From positions 1 through 64,000 of the forward strand of contig CAVVFJ010000001.1 in assembly GCA_963747425.1 (NCBI GenBank): a stretch of DNA of 64,000 bases. The letters are read 5' to 3'. The DNA is from DASUPK01 sp963747425. GTDB taxonomy: Bacteria > Actinomycetota > Thermoleophilia > Solirubrobacterales > 70-9. This document shows, piece after piece, positions 51,496 to 61,927 of this stretch. Below the pieces are notes generated by a model. That model did no database searches. It was not told the origin of the DNA and was given only the letters and a program-made list of their open reading frames with translations. The position numbers and the translations under genes were made by a program. Position 1 is the stretch's first letter; every line of letters begins with the position of its first letter.

Positions 51496-52331
51496 CGCGC
51501 GCGATGCTGATCACCCACACCCAGCCCGAGGCGGCTGCCGAGGCCGTCGCGGCCACCGTGGAGGCCGCCAGGGCCGCCTCGGTGCAGCTCGTCTGCACGC
51601 CCGACGAGCTCGAGAAGCATGGGCAGGCCGCCGCCGGAGTCGAGCGGGTCGACGACGGCGAGCGCCCCGACCTCTGCGTGGTCCTGGGAGGGGACGGCAG
51701 CATCCTCTACGCGCTGCGCCGCTTCGCCGGCACGGAGGTGCCCGTCTTCGGCATCAACTTCGGGACGATCGGCTTCCTGGCGGCAGTCGAGAAGGAGGAG
51801 CTCGGCAGCGGGCTCGAGCGCGCCTTCCGTGGCGACTTCGAGCAACTGGACCTGCCGGCACTCAGGGTAAGTCTCGATCTGGAGAGGCCGGTGGCGCTGA
51901 ACGACGTCAGCTTCGTCCGCCAGCCGCACGGCCGCGTGGCCGAGCTCTCCTACGCGATCGGCGGCGAGGAGGTCGGCAGCGTCCGCTGCGATGGGCTGGT
52001 GGCGGCCACTCCGGCGGGCAGCACCGGCTACAACCTGGCGAACGCCGGGCCGATCCTGGCGTGGGGGGTGAAGGGCTACGTGGTCAGCTTCATCGCGCCG
52101 CACACGCTTGCGGCGCGGGCGCTGGTCGTCGCCCCCGGCGACGCCCTGCACGTCCGGAACGCCGCCGGCCGCGAGCCCGTCGAGATCTCACTCGACGGCG
52201 AGGGCGCGGGCGAGCTGGCGCCCGGGGACGAGCTCGAGATCCGCTTCGAGGAGTCGGTCAGCCGGCTGGCCCAGCTGCCGGGCGCGAGCTTCTACCAGCG
52301 CATCCGCGAGAAGTTCGGAAAGCTGGCCTGA
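51492..52331 (+). CDS. nadK: NAD kinase
   Basis: Phosphorylates NAD to NADP. 279 aa. The GGDGS motif (CVVLGGDGSILYAL) binds the phosphate donor, followed by FGINFGTIGFLAAVEKEE, LNDVSFVR and DGLVAATPAGSTGYNLANAGP, all conserved. Overlaps tlyA by 4 nt. In mycobacteria recN would follow directly; here an MFS gene is inserted between them. Confidence 0.95.
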   Translation: MTRAMLITHTQPEAAAEAVAATVEAARAASVQLVCTPDELEKHGQAAAGVERVDDGERPDLCVVLGGDGSILYALRRFAGTEVPVFGINFGTIGFLAAVEKEELGSGLERAFRGDFEQLDLPALRVSLDLERPVALNDVSFVRQPHGRVAELSYAIGGEEVGSVRCDGLVAATPAGSTGYNLANAGPILAWGVKGYVVSFIAPHTLAARALVVAPGDALHVRNAAGREPVEISLDGEGAGELAPGDELEIRFEESVSRLAQLPGASFYQRIREKFGKLA

Positions 52332-52384
52332 CGGCTTTGGCAGACTGCGTTTTCGAATCCGGATCCCCGCGGTAAGGAGAGCGC

Positions 52385-53923
52385 ATGGAACGAAAGTGGT
52401 GGAGTCTGCTGGCGGTCTGCCTGGCGACGTTCATGCTGCTGCTCGACATCACCGTCGTCAACGTCGCCCTGCCCGACATCCAGAAGGAGCTCAACACCGA
52501 CCTCACCGGGCTGCAGTGGGTGGTCGACGCCTACACGCTCCTGCTCTCCGCCTTCACGCTGACCATGGGAACTCTCGCCGATCGCTTCGGGCGGCGGCGG
52601 CTGTTCGTGATCGGGGTCGGCGTGTTCACGTTCGCGTCGTTGCTCTGCGGACTGGCGACGAGCGCGACTTTCCTGCACCTCGCGCGGGGCCTGCAGGGCA
52701 TCGGCGGCGCGGCGATGTTCGCGACCTCGCTGGCGCTGATCGCCCAGGAGTTCCAGGGTCCCGAGCGAGGCACTGCGATCGCCGCCTGGGGCGCCACGAT
52801 CGGCGGCGCGGTCGCCGTCGGGCCGCTGGTCGGCGGGGCGCTGACCGACGGGCTCGGCTGGGAGTGGATCTTCTTCGTCAACGTCCCGATCGGGATCGGC
52901 ACCGTGATCCTCGCCGAGACCCAGGCCGGCGAGTCGCGAGACCCCGAGGCCAAGCGCCTCGACTGGGCGGGCCTGATCACCTTCTCGCTCGGGCTCTTCG
53001 CGCTGATCTTCGGCCTGCTGCGCGGCAACGCCGAGGGCTGGGGCAGCACATTGATCGTCGGCGCCCTGGTCGCCGCGGTGGTCCTGCTCGTTGCGTTCGT
53101 GCTCGCGGAATGGCGCCAGGAGCACGCGATGTTCGACCTCAGCCTGTTCCGCAAGCCCGCGTTCTCGGGGGTCTCATACGGCACGTTCGCGATCGGCGCC
53201 GGGATGTTCGCGATGTTCCTCTACATCACGATCTACATGCAGAGCGTGATCGGGATGACCCCGCTCCAGGCCGGCGTCCGCTTCCTACCGCTGACCCTGT
53301 TCGCGTTCATCGTGCCGCTGGCCACCCGCAACCTGGTTGCGAAGATCCCGGCGCGGGTGCCGCTGACGATCGGGCTGACGCTGGTCGGCGTCGGGTTGCT
53401 GCTGATGCGCGGCGCCAAGCCCGACTCGGAATGGACGACGCTGCTCGCCGGTTTCATGGTCAGCGGCTTCGGTATCGGGCTCTCCAACCCGTCGATCGCC
53501 TCGACCGCGCTCGGGGTGGTGCCCGCGGCTCGGTCGGGCATGGCCTCGGGGATCAACAACACGATGCGGATCGCCGGAGTCGCGACGGGGATTGCCGCGC
53601 TCGGCGCGATCTTCCAGAGCAAAATCACCAGCAACCTGCACACGCTGTTGCCGCATGCCCCCGCCGGCTTCGCCGACGGGGTGGCTGCGAGCGGTACCGC
53701 AGCAGCGAACCAGGCGCCGCCTCAGCTCCACGACCAGGCCTTCCACGCCGCGGGCGCGGCGTTCACCAACGCCTTCAACGACATCCTCCTGATCGGGGCG
53801 CTGATCCTGTTCAGCGGCGCGCTGGCCGTCGTCGCCCTGGTGCGCCAGGGCGACTTCATCCCCCACGGCGCGCCCGAGGGAGCCGGGCCGCCCGAGGAGG
53901 CCGAGGAGCCCGTCGCGGCGTAG
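52385..53923 (+). CDS. MFS drug efflux transporter, DHA2 type
   Basis: 512-aa inner-membrane pump with 14 predicted helices. Helix-1 motif LLLDITVVNVALPDIQKEL, motif A GTLADRFGRRRLFV, motif C GGAVAVGPLVGGALTDGLGWEW, and a Pro/Glu-rich cytosolic tail. Exports unknown toxic compounds using the proton gradient. AAGGAG is spaced 6 nt before ATG 52385. It interrupts the old nadK-recN pair, carries its own leader and is closed by two hairpins, so it looks like an inserted independent unit. Confidence 0.9.
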   Translation: MERKWWSLLAVCLATFMLLLDITVVNVALPDIQKELNTDLTGLQWVVDAYTLLLSAFTLTMGTLADRFGRRRLFVIGVGVFTFASLLCGLATSATFLHLARGLQGIGGAAMFATSLALIAQEFQGPERGTAIAAWGATIGGAVAVGPLVGGALTDGLGWEWIFFVNVPIGIGTVILAETQAGESRDPEAKRLDWAGLITFSLGLFALIFGLLRGNAEGWGSTLIVGALVAAVVLLVAFVLAEWRQEHAMFDLSLFRKPAFSGVSYGTFAIGAGMFAMFLYITIYMQSVIGMTPLQAGVRFLPLTLFAFIVPLATRNLVAKIPARVPLTIGLTLVGVGLLLMRGAKPDSEWTTLLAGFMVSGFGIGLSNPSIASTALGVVPAARSGMASGINNTMRIAGVATGIAALGAIFQSKITSNLHTLLPHAPAGFADGVAASGTAAANQAPPQLHDQAFHAAGAAFTNAFNDILLIGALILFSGALAVVALVRQGDFIPHGAPEGAGPPEEAEEPVAA

Positions 53924-53932
53924 CCGCGACGG
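53910..53932 (+). terminator. 9-bp hairpin over the stop codon of the MFS gene
   Basis: CCGTCGCGG and CCGCGACGG (53910-53918, 53924-53932) with loop CGTAG that contains the stop codon TAG. Together with the next hairpin it likely ends the MFS transcript. Confidence 0.55.
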
Positions 53933-53938
53933 TAGATC

Positions 53939-53962
53939 CGGCCGCGGTTTTTGTGGCGGCCG
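53939..53962 (+). terminator. 7-bp hairpin with T5 loop after the MFS gene
   Basis: CGGCCGC and GCGGCCG (53939-53945, 53956-53962) around GGTTTTTGTG. The T run is in the loop rather than behind the stem, so this is not a standard intrinsic terminator, but it is the second hairpin in 50 nt. Confidence 0.4.
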
Positions 53963-54019
53963 TTGATGGCGAAGCGGTGGGGCGAATCCGTCGGGTCCCC
54001 TCGTTAGAACGGGGGGCCG

Positions 54020-55693
54020 ATGCTCCTCGAGCTCCGAATCGAGAACCTGCTGCTGATCGAGCGCGCCGAGCTGCGCCTCGGGCCGGGCCTGAACGCGATC
54101 ACCGGCGAGACCGGGGCCGGCAAGACGATCCTCGCCCACTCCTTCGACCTGCTGATGGGCGGGAAGGCGCGCGCTCAAATCGTGCGGCCGGGCGCGAGCG
54201 AGGCCTATGTCGAGGGCGTCTTCGAGCTTCCGGACGGGCTGCTCGACGACCCGGACCTGGTGGAGATCGCCGAGCGGCTGCCGGAGGGCGCCACCGAGGT
54301 CGCGATTGGGCGCCGCGTGTCAGCGAGCGGCAGGACGAGCGCCTTTCTCGCCGGGCGCTCCGCGTCGGCACCCGAGCTGCAGGCGCTCGGGTCTCGGCTG
54401 CTCGCCTTCTACGGCCAGCACGAGCACCGCAAGCTGACCCTCTCAGGTGCCCAGCTCGAGACGCTCGACGGCTTCGCCGGGGACGAGCACCTCGAACGGC
54501 GTCGGGCTTACCGGGAGGCGCACGCGGAGGTGATCGGGATCGAGACCGAGCTGGCGCGAATCCGCGACCGCGAGGGCGCGCGCGAGCGGGACCTGGACAT
54601 CCTGCGCTACGAGCTCGAGGAGATCGAGGCCGCGAAGCCCGACCCGGCCGAGGAGGCCGAGCTTGCGCCCGAGCGCGAGCGGCTGCGCCATGCCGAGTCG
54701 CTGCGTGGTGCGGCGGCCGAGGCGCTGGCGGCGGTGGCCGGCGACGAGGGCGGCGCGTCGGAGCCGATGGGCGCCGCGGAGTCCGCCCTGGTGGCGCAGG
54801 AGGGCGTCGATCCTCAGCTGGACAAGCTCGCCGAGGCCGCCAGGGGACTGCGGGTGGAGCTGCAGGAGCTGGCCGGTGAGCTGCGCGGCTACGCCGAGGG
54901 GATCGAGGCCGAGCCGGGCCGGCTCGAGCAGGTCGAGGAGCGACTTGACGTCCTCGACCGCCTGAAGCGCAAGCACGGCGGCTCGATCGAATCGGTGTTG
55001 GCTCACGCTGGCCACTGCAGGGCGGAGATCGAGACGATCGAGGGCGCGGAGGAGGCGACCGGCCGGCTGGAGGCGGAGCTCACGAAGGCGCAGCGAAAGC
55101 GGACCGATCTCGCCGCGCAGCTCAGCGAGGTCCGGGCCAAGTCGGCTCGACGGCTGGAGAAGCGCGTCGCCGCCGAGCTGGATCAGCTGGCGATGGGCGG
55201 GGCGAAGCTCGAGGTCACTCTCGAGCCGCATCCCGACGGCTTCGGGGCACAGGGCCAGGAGCGAGTGTCCTTCCAGGTGGCCACCAATCCTGGGATGCCG
55301 ACCTCGCCGCTGCGGGACGCAGCCTCCGGCGGCGAGCTCTCCCGGGTGATGCTGGCGCTGGCCGGGCAGGGCGCTCGAGGCGGGGCCGCCACCTACGTCT
55401 TCGATGAGATCGACGCCGGCATCGGCGGCAGCACCGCCAAGGCCGTCGGCGAGCGCCTGCGGGGCCTGGGCTCCGAGCGGCAGGTCCTGTGCATCACCCA
55501 CCTCCCTCAGGTGGCGTCGATGGCGGAGACTCACTTCCGGATCGAGAAGAGCATCGACGGCGGGCAGGCGACGGCGCGCGTCGAGCGAGTCGATGGCGAT
55601 CGCCTCGTCGCCGAGATCGTCCGGATGCTGGGCGGTGACGACGGCGACGAGGCCGCGGACCGCCACGCCCGCCAGCTTCTCGAGGCCGCGTAG
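54020..55693 (+). CDS. recN: DNA repair protein RecN
   Basis: SMC-like ATPase for double-strand-break repair, 557 aa. Walker A GETGAGKTILAHS, a central coiled coil (about 160-360, rich in Glu/Ala/Arg), the signature LRDAASGGELSRVMLAL and Walker B ATYVFDEIDAGIGGSTA, then CITHLPQVAS. GGGG just before ATG 54020 is the only ribosome-binding candidate; a TAGAAC hexamer (14 nt upstream) could be a weak -10 box. Its neighbours are tlyA-nadK before the MFS insertion and steA after. Confidence 0.94.
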   Translation: MLLELRIENLLLIERAELRLGPGLNAITGETGAGKTILAHSFDLLMGGKARAQIVRPGASEAYVEGVFELPDGLLDDPDLVEIAERLPEGATEVAIGRRVSASGRTSAFLAGRSASAPELQALGSRLLAFYGQHEHRKLTLSGAQLETLDGFAGDEHLERRRAYREAHAEVIGIETELARIRDREGARERDLDILRYELEEIEAAKPDPAEEAELAPERERLRHAESLRGAAAEALAAVAGDEGGASEPMGAAESALVAQEGVDPQLDKLAEAARGLRVELQELAGELRGYAEGIEAEPGRLEQVEERLDVLDRLKRKHGGSIESVLAHAGHCRAEIETIEGAEEATGRLEAELTKAQRKRTDLAAQLSEVRAKSARRLEKRVAAELDQLAMGGAKLEVTLEPHPDGFGAQGQERVSFQVATNPGMPTSPLRDAASGGELSRVMLALAGQGARGGAATYVFDEIDAGIGGSTAKAVGERLRGLGSERQVLCITHLPQVASMAETHFRIEKSIDGGQATARVERVDGDRLVAEIVRMLGGDDGDEAADRHARQLLEAA

Positions 55694-55768
55694 AACCAGA
55701 GGGTGGATGGGGGGTAGGCGTGTACGCGGGGGCGTCGCAGGCCGAGCTGGGCGCCGCACGCGGCCGAA

Positions 55769-55790
55769 GCGGGTAGTGGTTGCTACCCGC
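55769..55790 (+). terminator. 8-bp hairpin between recN and steA
   Basis: GCGGGTAG and CTACCCGC (55769-55776, 55783-55790) with loop TGGTTG, in the 183-nt gap after recN. No T-tract. The rest of the gap is GC-rich without a recognisable gene. Confidence 0.5.
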
Positions 55791-55862
55791 GAGGTCGGGG
55801 GTGGCGATCCAGCGACGGCATGCGGCGTCATCCGCGTGCGCGGGTAACCCACATCAGCCCTC

Positions 55863-55868
55863 TAGGCT
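55863..55868 (+). promoter_or_regulatory. -10 box TAGGCT, leaderless type
   Basis: TAGGCT ends 8 nt before the ATG at 55877. Confidence 0.55.
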
Positions 55869-55876
55869 GCCGGGCG

Positions 55877-56881
55877 ATGGCGATCGCCACCGCCACGGCA
55901 ATCCGCGGGACCGCTCGCCTCGGGCGGCGCACGAAGGAGCTGGTCAGGCGGCTGGCGCCGGACGACATCGCCGTGATCGATCACCGCAACCTGGACCGGA
56001 TCGCCGCCGAGGAGCTGGTGGCCTGCGGCGTCCGGGCGACGCTCAACGCGTCCCCGTCGTCGGATGGGACCTATCCGAACACCGGCCCACTCACGCTGGT
56101 GCGCGCGGGGGTCCGCCTGATCGATGCCGGGCCCGAGCTGTTCGAGCGGATCCGCGAGGGCGACCCCCTGGAGATCGACGGGGGTCGTGTTCGCTCGGGC
56201 CAGAGCGTGGTGGCCGATGGCCGCGTGCTGCGGGCCGACGAGCTCTCGATGCGACTCGACGACCAGCGCCGGCGGATCGACAGCGCGCTGCACGACTTCA
56301 CCGAGAACACGATGGCCCACCTGCGCGAGGAGGGCGGCCTGCTCTTCGGGACGATCGACCTGCCCGAGACCAGGACCCGGTTTCGGGACCGGCACGTTCT
56401 GATCGTCGTCCGCGGGACGGACTACGTGCGGGACCTGCGCGCACTTCGCTCCTACATCGAGGACGTGAACCCGATCCTGGTCGGCGTCGACGGAGGCGCC
56501 GACGCGATCGTCGGAGAGGGTTTCGTCCCCGACGTCATCCTCGGCGACATGGACTCGGCCGGCGAGGGGGCGCTGCGCAGCGGCGCCGAGCTGATCGTGC
56601 ACGCCTACCCCGACGGCGAGGCACCCGGGTCGGAGCGCCTGCGGCAGCTCGGGCTCGCCCACACCGTCGTGCCCTCGGCCGGGACGAGCCAGGACGTCGC
56701 GATGCTCCTCGCCTTCGAGAAGGGCGCCGCGCTGATCGTCAGCGTGGGTGCGCACTTCAACCTCGTCGAGTTCCTGGAGCGTCGCAGAGGCGGGATGTCG
56801 TCCACCTTCCTCACCCGGCTTCGCCTCGGCGAGACGCTCGTGGACGCCAAGGGCGTCAGCCACCTCTACCCGACTCGGTAG
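55877..56881 (+). CDS. steA: SteA-like cytokinetic ring protein (thiamin pyrophosphokinase-like fold)
   Basis: 334 aa. Similar in position and sequence style to the mycobacterial protein between recN and steB, whose corynebacterial homologue SteA acts in cell separation together with SteB. Conserved parts are RRLAPDDIAVIDHRNLDRIAAEEL, NASPSSDGTYPNTGPL, and a C-terminal nucleotide-binding-like region LVGVDGGADAIVGEGFVPDVILGDMDS in shortened form, typical of thiamin pyrophosphokinase folds. Here it ends at LYPTR without the expected terminal TM helix. A leaderless start is likely. The next gene is a MraY/WecA-like membrane protein rather than steB. Confidence 0.8.
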   Translation: MAIATATAIRGTARLGRRTKELVRRLAPDDIAVIDHRNLDRIAAEELVACGVRATLNASPSSDGTYPNTGPLTLVRAGVRLIDAGPELFERIREGDPLEIDGGRVRSGQSVVADGRVLRADELSMRLDDQRRRIDSALHDFTENTMAHLREEGGLLFGTIDLPETRTRFRDRHVLIVVRGTDYVRDLRALRSYIEDVNPILVGVDGGADAIVGEGFVPDVILGDMDSAGEGALRSGAELIVHAYPDGEAPGSERLRQLGLAHTVVPSAGTSQDVAMLLAFEKGAALIVSVGAHFNLVEFLERRRGGMSSTFLTRLRLGETLVDAKGVSHLYPTR

Positions 56882-56888
56882 CTGACCC

Positions 56889-57583
56889 GTGCCGCGCCGG
56901 GCCAACTACCGCGGCAAGCCGGTCGTCTTTCCCCTCGGCGCGATTCTGCTCGCTGCCGCACTCGCCGCTCTCGCAGCGGACCCCAGTCGCTGGCTCGTCT
57001 TCCTTGCCGGCGTCGGCTGCCTCGGGCTGGTCGACGATCTTGCCGGCGCCGCACCGCGTGGCTGGCGGGGACACGCTCGCGCCGTCCTTCGAGGCGAGCC
57101 CTCCACCGGCGCGATCAAGGCAGCCGGCACGGCGGCTCTCGCCGCCTACGCGGCGGCGGGCACCGGCGCCGCCGGCCTCGACTATGTAGCCGAGGCCGGG
57201 GTGCTCACGCTGGCGGCGCACCTCGGCAACCTGCTCGACACCCGTCCAGGGCGCTCCGAGAAGGCGCTCGCGCTGACCGCCGCGTGCATCTGCCTGGCGT
57301 CCGGGAGCCTGACTCCCCTCGCGCCGGTCGCCGCGCTGATCGGCCCGGTGGCGGTGGGCGCCTGGTTCACCCTGCGCGAGCGAGCGATGCTCGGCGACAG
57401 CGGGGCGAGCCTGATCGGGGGCATGATCGGCGTCCTGCTGGTGACGACAGTGGCGGCGCCTGCGATCTATGCTGCGCTCGCCGGCCTGATCGCGATCTCG
57501 GTATATGGGGAATCGCGTTCGATCTCCTCCGCGATCGGCCGGATTCCGCTCCTCGAGCGACTAGACTCGCTCGGCAGATCGAA

Positions 57584-57587
<4 letters not shown>
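56889..57587 (+). CDS. Short MraY/WecA-like (glycosyltransferase family 4) membrane protein
   Basis: 232 aa, about two thirds of a normal MraY/WecA. NYRGKPVVFPLG at the N-terminus, GLVDDLAG at about 46-53 with two Asp, LGNLLDTRPG at about 116-125 and RAMLGDSGASLIGG at about 165-178 match the four conserved loops of phospho-sugar transferases that work on undecaprenyl phosphate. About six to seven helices instead of ten or eleven. The key loops are kept, so it may transfer a sugar phosphate to a lipid, or have a regulatory role. GTG 56889 lies 7 nt after steA; its stop overlaps the TTG of pyrG. Confidence 0.72.
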
Positions 57588-59281
<1,694 letters not shown>

Positions 59282-59285
59282 ATCT

Positions 59286-59741
59286 CTAGACCGTCGCCAG
59301 GACGACGATCGCGACCAGGAAGACGCCGGTCGCGACCGAGAGCGCGCCGATCTTGATCCGCCATCGCGAGCTGATCCCGGCGACGCCGAAGAGGAACAGC
59401 GAGGTCGCGAGGATGACCTCGGCCAGGGTGTAGCTGGCGGCCTTGTCCTGATGGTCCTCGGCGGCCAGGACCTCATGCTCCGAGGTCCGCTCGAGCGCCC
59501 GCCCGGCGGGCGTGCGGATCCCGGCGGCGGTGGCGTCCAGGAGCCGGTGGGTCGCCTGATGGAAGTCCAGGTTCGCCTTGTGCTCCTGGTGCTCGTTGAG
59601 GTAGACGGCGCCGGCGGTGACGATCGCGGCGAGACCGAGAGCGATGGCGATGATCACGTCGAGGCGGCCCTCCGTGGCGCTCGATGGGCCGCCCGAGGTT
59701 TGGGAGGAGCGGTGCTCCACCTGGGCGGGTCGCCGGGCCAT
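59286..59741 (-). CDS. Membrane protein, DUF4337-like, unknown function
   Basis: 151 aa on the minus strand. A polar N-terminus, TM1 (VIIAIALGLAAIVTAGAVYL), a charged external or cytosolic part NEHQEHKANLDFHQATHRLLDA, and two more helices (ASYTLAEVILATSLFLFGVA, IGALSVATGVFLVAIVVLA). The layout fits the DUF4337 family. Convergent with pyrG (4-nt gap) and divergent from the M20 peptidase. Confidence 0.65.
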   Translation of the reverse strand: MARRPAQVEHRSSQTSGGPSSATEGRLDVIIAIALGLAAIVTAGAVYLNEHQEHKANLDFHQATHRLLDATAAGIRTPAGRALERTSEHEVLAAEDHQDKAASYTLAEVILATSLFLFGVAGISSRWRIKIGALSVATGVFLVAIVVLATV

Positions 59742-59785
59742 GCGGGTCTTCTATCAACGCGGTGGCGGCGAGGGGCTGAGCTAAA

Positions 59786-59791
59786 TAGCCT
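59786..59791 (+). promoter_or_regulatory. -10 box TAGCCT, leaderless type
   Basis: TAGCCT ends 8 nt before GTG 59800. Confidence 0.5.
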
Positions 59792-59799
59792 GTCGCGCT

Positions 59800-60924
59800 G
59801 TGACTGCGGAGGATCAGCGAATGCTCGACCGGTTCGTTCGGCTCTGCGAGATCGCCAGCCCGACAGGCCGGGAGCGGGAGGTGGCCGACGCCGTGCTGGA
59901 GGAGCTGGGGGAGCTCGGCGTGGACGTCGGCGAGGACTCGGCGGCGGGGCCCGCCCAGGCCGGGGCCGGGAACCTGATCGCCCGCATCCCCGGCCGCAGC
60001 GATGGATGGCTGTCGTTCTTCGCCCACCTCGACACGGTCCCGCACGAGGGCCCGATCGAGGTTGCGCGCGAGAACGGCGTGTTTCGCACCCGCGGCGACA
60101 CGATCCTCGGAGCCGACAACAAGGCCGCGGTGACCGTGCTCATGGAGATGGCGGCGCGACACGTGGGCGATCCCGGAGCGCTCGGACTGGAGCTGGTCTT
60201 CACGGTGGCCGAGGAGGATGGGCTGCGGGGTGCCAAGGAGCTCGACATCTCGTCGCTGCGCGCACCCTTCGGCTTCGTCCTGGACCACGCCACCCCGATC
60301 GGTGAGGTGATCGTGGCGGCCCCCACCTACAAGAGGCTGGTCGCCGACTTCACCGGCCATGAGGCGCACGCGGGCATCAATCCCGAAGACGGGCGCAGCG
60401 CTATCGCGGCCGCCGCCGCAGCGGTCGCCGGGATGAAGCTCGGGCGCCTCGACGACGAGACCACGGCGAACGTCGGCATCATCGAGGGCGGCACCGCCTC
60501 CAACGTCGTCGCGGGGCACTGCCGCATTCTCGGCGAGGCGCGCAGCGTCGACGGAGAGCGCGCAGCGGCGACGATCGGCGAGATGGTCGACGCGTGCACC
60601 TGGGCCGCGGGCGAGCAGGGGTGCGACGTCGACGCGCAGGTGATCGAGATGTTCCGCGGATACCGGCTCGACCCGAAGTCCGAGGCGGTGGGGATCGGTG
60701 CGGAGGCCTTGCGGCGGAGCGGACACGAGCCCGAGCTGGTCGCGACGGGCGGCGGCAGCGACGCGAACGCGCTGGTCGCCTCCGGCTACGAGGCGGTGCT
60801 GCTCGCCAACGGGACCGAGGCGAACCACACACCCGACGAGCTGGTTACGGAGGCGGCGATCGTGGAGATGCTGAAGGTGTGCGAAGCGGCGATCGAGATC
60901 GCTGGGAATGCTGAAGCTTCGTAG
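59800..60924 (+). CDS. M20-family peptidase (tripeptidase T-like)
   Basis: Zinc exopeptidase, 374 aa, cytosolic. Metal and catalytic positions are visible: FFAHLDTVP (His and catalytic Asp), ILGADNKAAVTVLM (bridging Asp), TVAEEDGLRGA (general-base Glu), VLDHATP (Asp) and NHTPDE (last His). The dimerisation lid domain contains TGHEAHAGINPEDGRSAI. Similar to PepT and other tripeptidases. Starts with GTG by a leaderless box. It overlaps the DUF3866 gene by 17 nt. Confidence 0.9.
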   Translation: MTAEDQRMLDRFVRLCEIASPTGREREVADAVLEELGELGVDVGEDSAAGPAQAGAGNLIARIPGRSDGWLSFFAHLDTVPHEGPIEVARENGVFRTRGDTILGADNKAAVTVLMEMAARHVGDPGALGLELVFTVAEEDGLRGAKELDISSLRAPFGFVLDHATPIGEVIVAAPTYKRLVADFTGHEAHAGINPEDGRSAIAAAAAAVAGMKLGRLDDETTANVGIIEGGTASNVVAGHCRILGEARSVDGERAAATIGEMVDACTWAAGEQGCDVDAQVIEMFRGYRLDPKSEAVGIGAEALRRSGHEPELVATGGGSDANALVASGYEAVLLANGTEANHTPDELVTEAAIVEMLKVCEAAIEIAGNAEAS

Positions 60925-61927
60925 GGGAGTGGTCACCCGGGCCGACCCGCTCAGGGTGCGAGTGGGCTCTGAGGAGAGGCGGGCGTGGGCCGACGGGGGG
61001 CTCGTCGGCGAGGTGCTCGAGGGGGATGAGGTGGTCGTCAACACGGAGGCAGCCGACCTGGGCCTCGGCTCGGGCGGATTCGACGTCGTACACGTCAACC
61101 TGACACGGGGACTCGATGGAGAGGGGGCGGACGAGGCGGCCGCGATGAAGCTCAACTACACGTCGCTGCAGCACCCGGTGGAGCCGGTCGAGGCCAGATC
61201 GGACGGCGAGGTCGACCGGCGAATTCCCGTCCTGGTGCTCTCACTGCACGGCCAGCTCGCGCCCGCCGCCTGGGCGGCGCACCGCGATGGCCGGGACCTG
61301 CGGGTCGGCTACATCCAGACCTGGGGAGGCGCGCTGCCCGGCTCGCTCTCCGAGGACGTCGGCGAGCTTCGCCGGCACGGGCTGATCCGCGAGCACGTCA
61401 CGGCGGGGCCGGCGTACGGTGGGGAGATCGAGGCGCTCACCGTGATCGGTGCGCTGCAGGCGGCCGGCGGGTCGCTGGGCTGGGACGCGGCGATCGCCGG
61501 CCCTGGTCCCGGGATCGCGGGTTCGGGATCTGCCCTCGGCCACGGGGGGATGGCGGCGCTCGATACGGCGCACGCCTCGCTGATCCTGGGCCTCGAGACG
61601 CTGGTCGCGCCGAGGATGTCGAGCGCCGACCTCAGGCCACGGCATCGCGGCCTGAGCCACCACACAGCGACGGTCCTCCGGATGCTGCTCGGCGAGGTAC
61701 GGGTACCGGCGCCCGCCGACGACGGGCCGCTCGACCAGCTGCGGGACGCGTGCGCGGACAGGCACGAGATCCTCGTCCGCGAGGCGCCGGTCGACGAATA
61801 CGGGGCTAGCGGCCTGTCCGCGACGCACATGGGCCGGGAGCTCGCCGACGACCGACTCTTCTTCGCGGCGGCGCTTGCCGCCGGCGACGCCCTGGCAGCC
61901 GCCGCGCTGACCGAGAGCCTCAGATGA
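60908..61927 (+). CDS. DUF3866 family protein
   Basis: 339 aa, cytosolic, of the uncharacterised DUF3866 family. Typical parts are VVTRADPLRVRVGSEERRAWAD, MKLNYTSLQHPVEPVE, VGYIQTWGGALPG, DAAIAGPGPGIAGSGSALGHGG, and LRPRHRGLSHHTATVL with a cluster of His. A Gly-rich loop and a His cluster suggest an enzyme, but no activity is known. It sits between the M20 peptidase and the NUDIX gene with overlaps on both sides, so all three are co-translated. Confidence 0.85.
   Translation: MLKLRRGVVTRADPLRVRVGSEERRAWADGGLVGEVLEGDEVVVNTEAADLGLGSGGFDVVHVNLTRGLDGEGADEAAAMKLNYTSLQHPVEPVEARSDGEVDRRIPVLVLSLHGQLAPAAWAAHRDGRDLRVGYIQTWGGALPGSLSEDVGELRRHGLIREHVTAGPAYGGEIEALTVIGALQAAGGSLGWDAAIAGPGPGIAGSGSALGHGGMAALDTAHASLILGLETLVAPRMSSADLRPRHRGLSHHTATVLRMLLGEVRVPAPADDGPLDQLRDACADRHEILVREAPVDEYGASGLSATHMGRELADDRLFFAAALAAGDALAAAALTESLR

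Noticed and set aside
52351..52370. 17-mer CGAATCCGGATCCCCGC shared with 10785-10801
   Set aside because: Both copies are intergenic, but one 17-mer match in 64 kb of GC-rich DNA can be chance and the flanks do not match.
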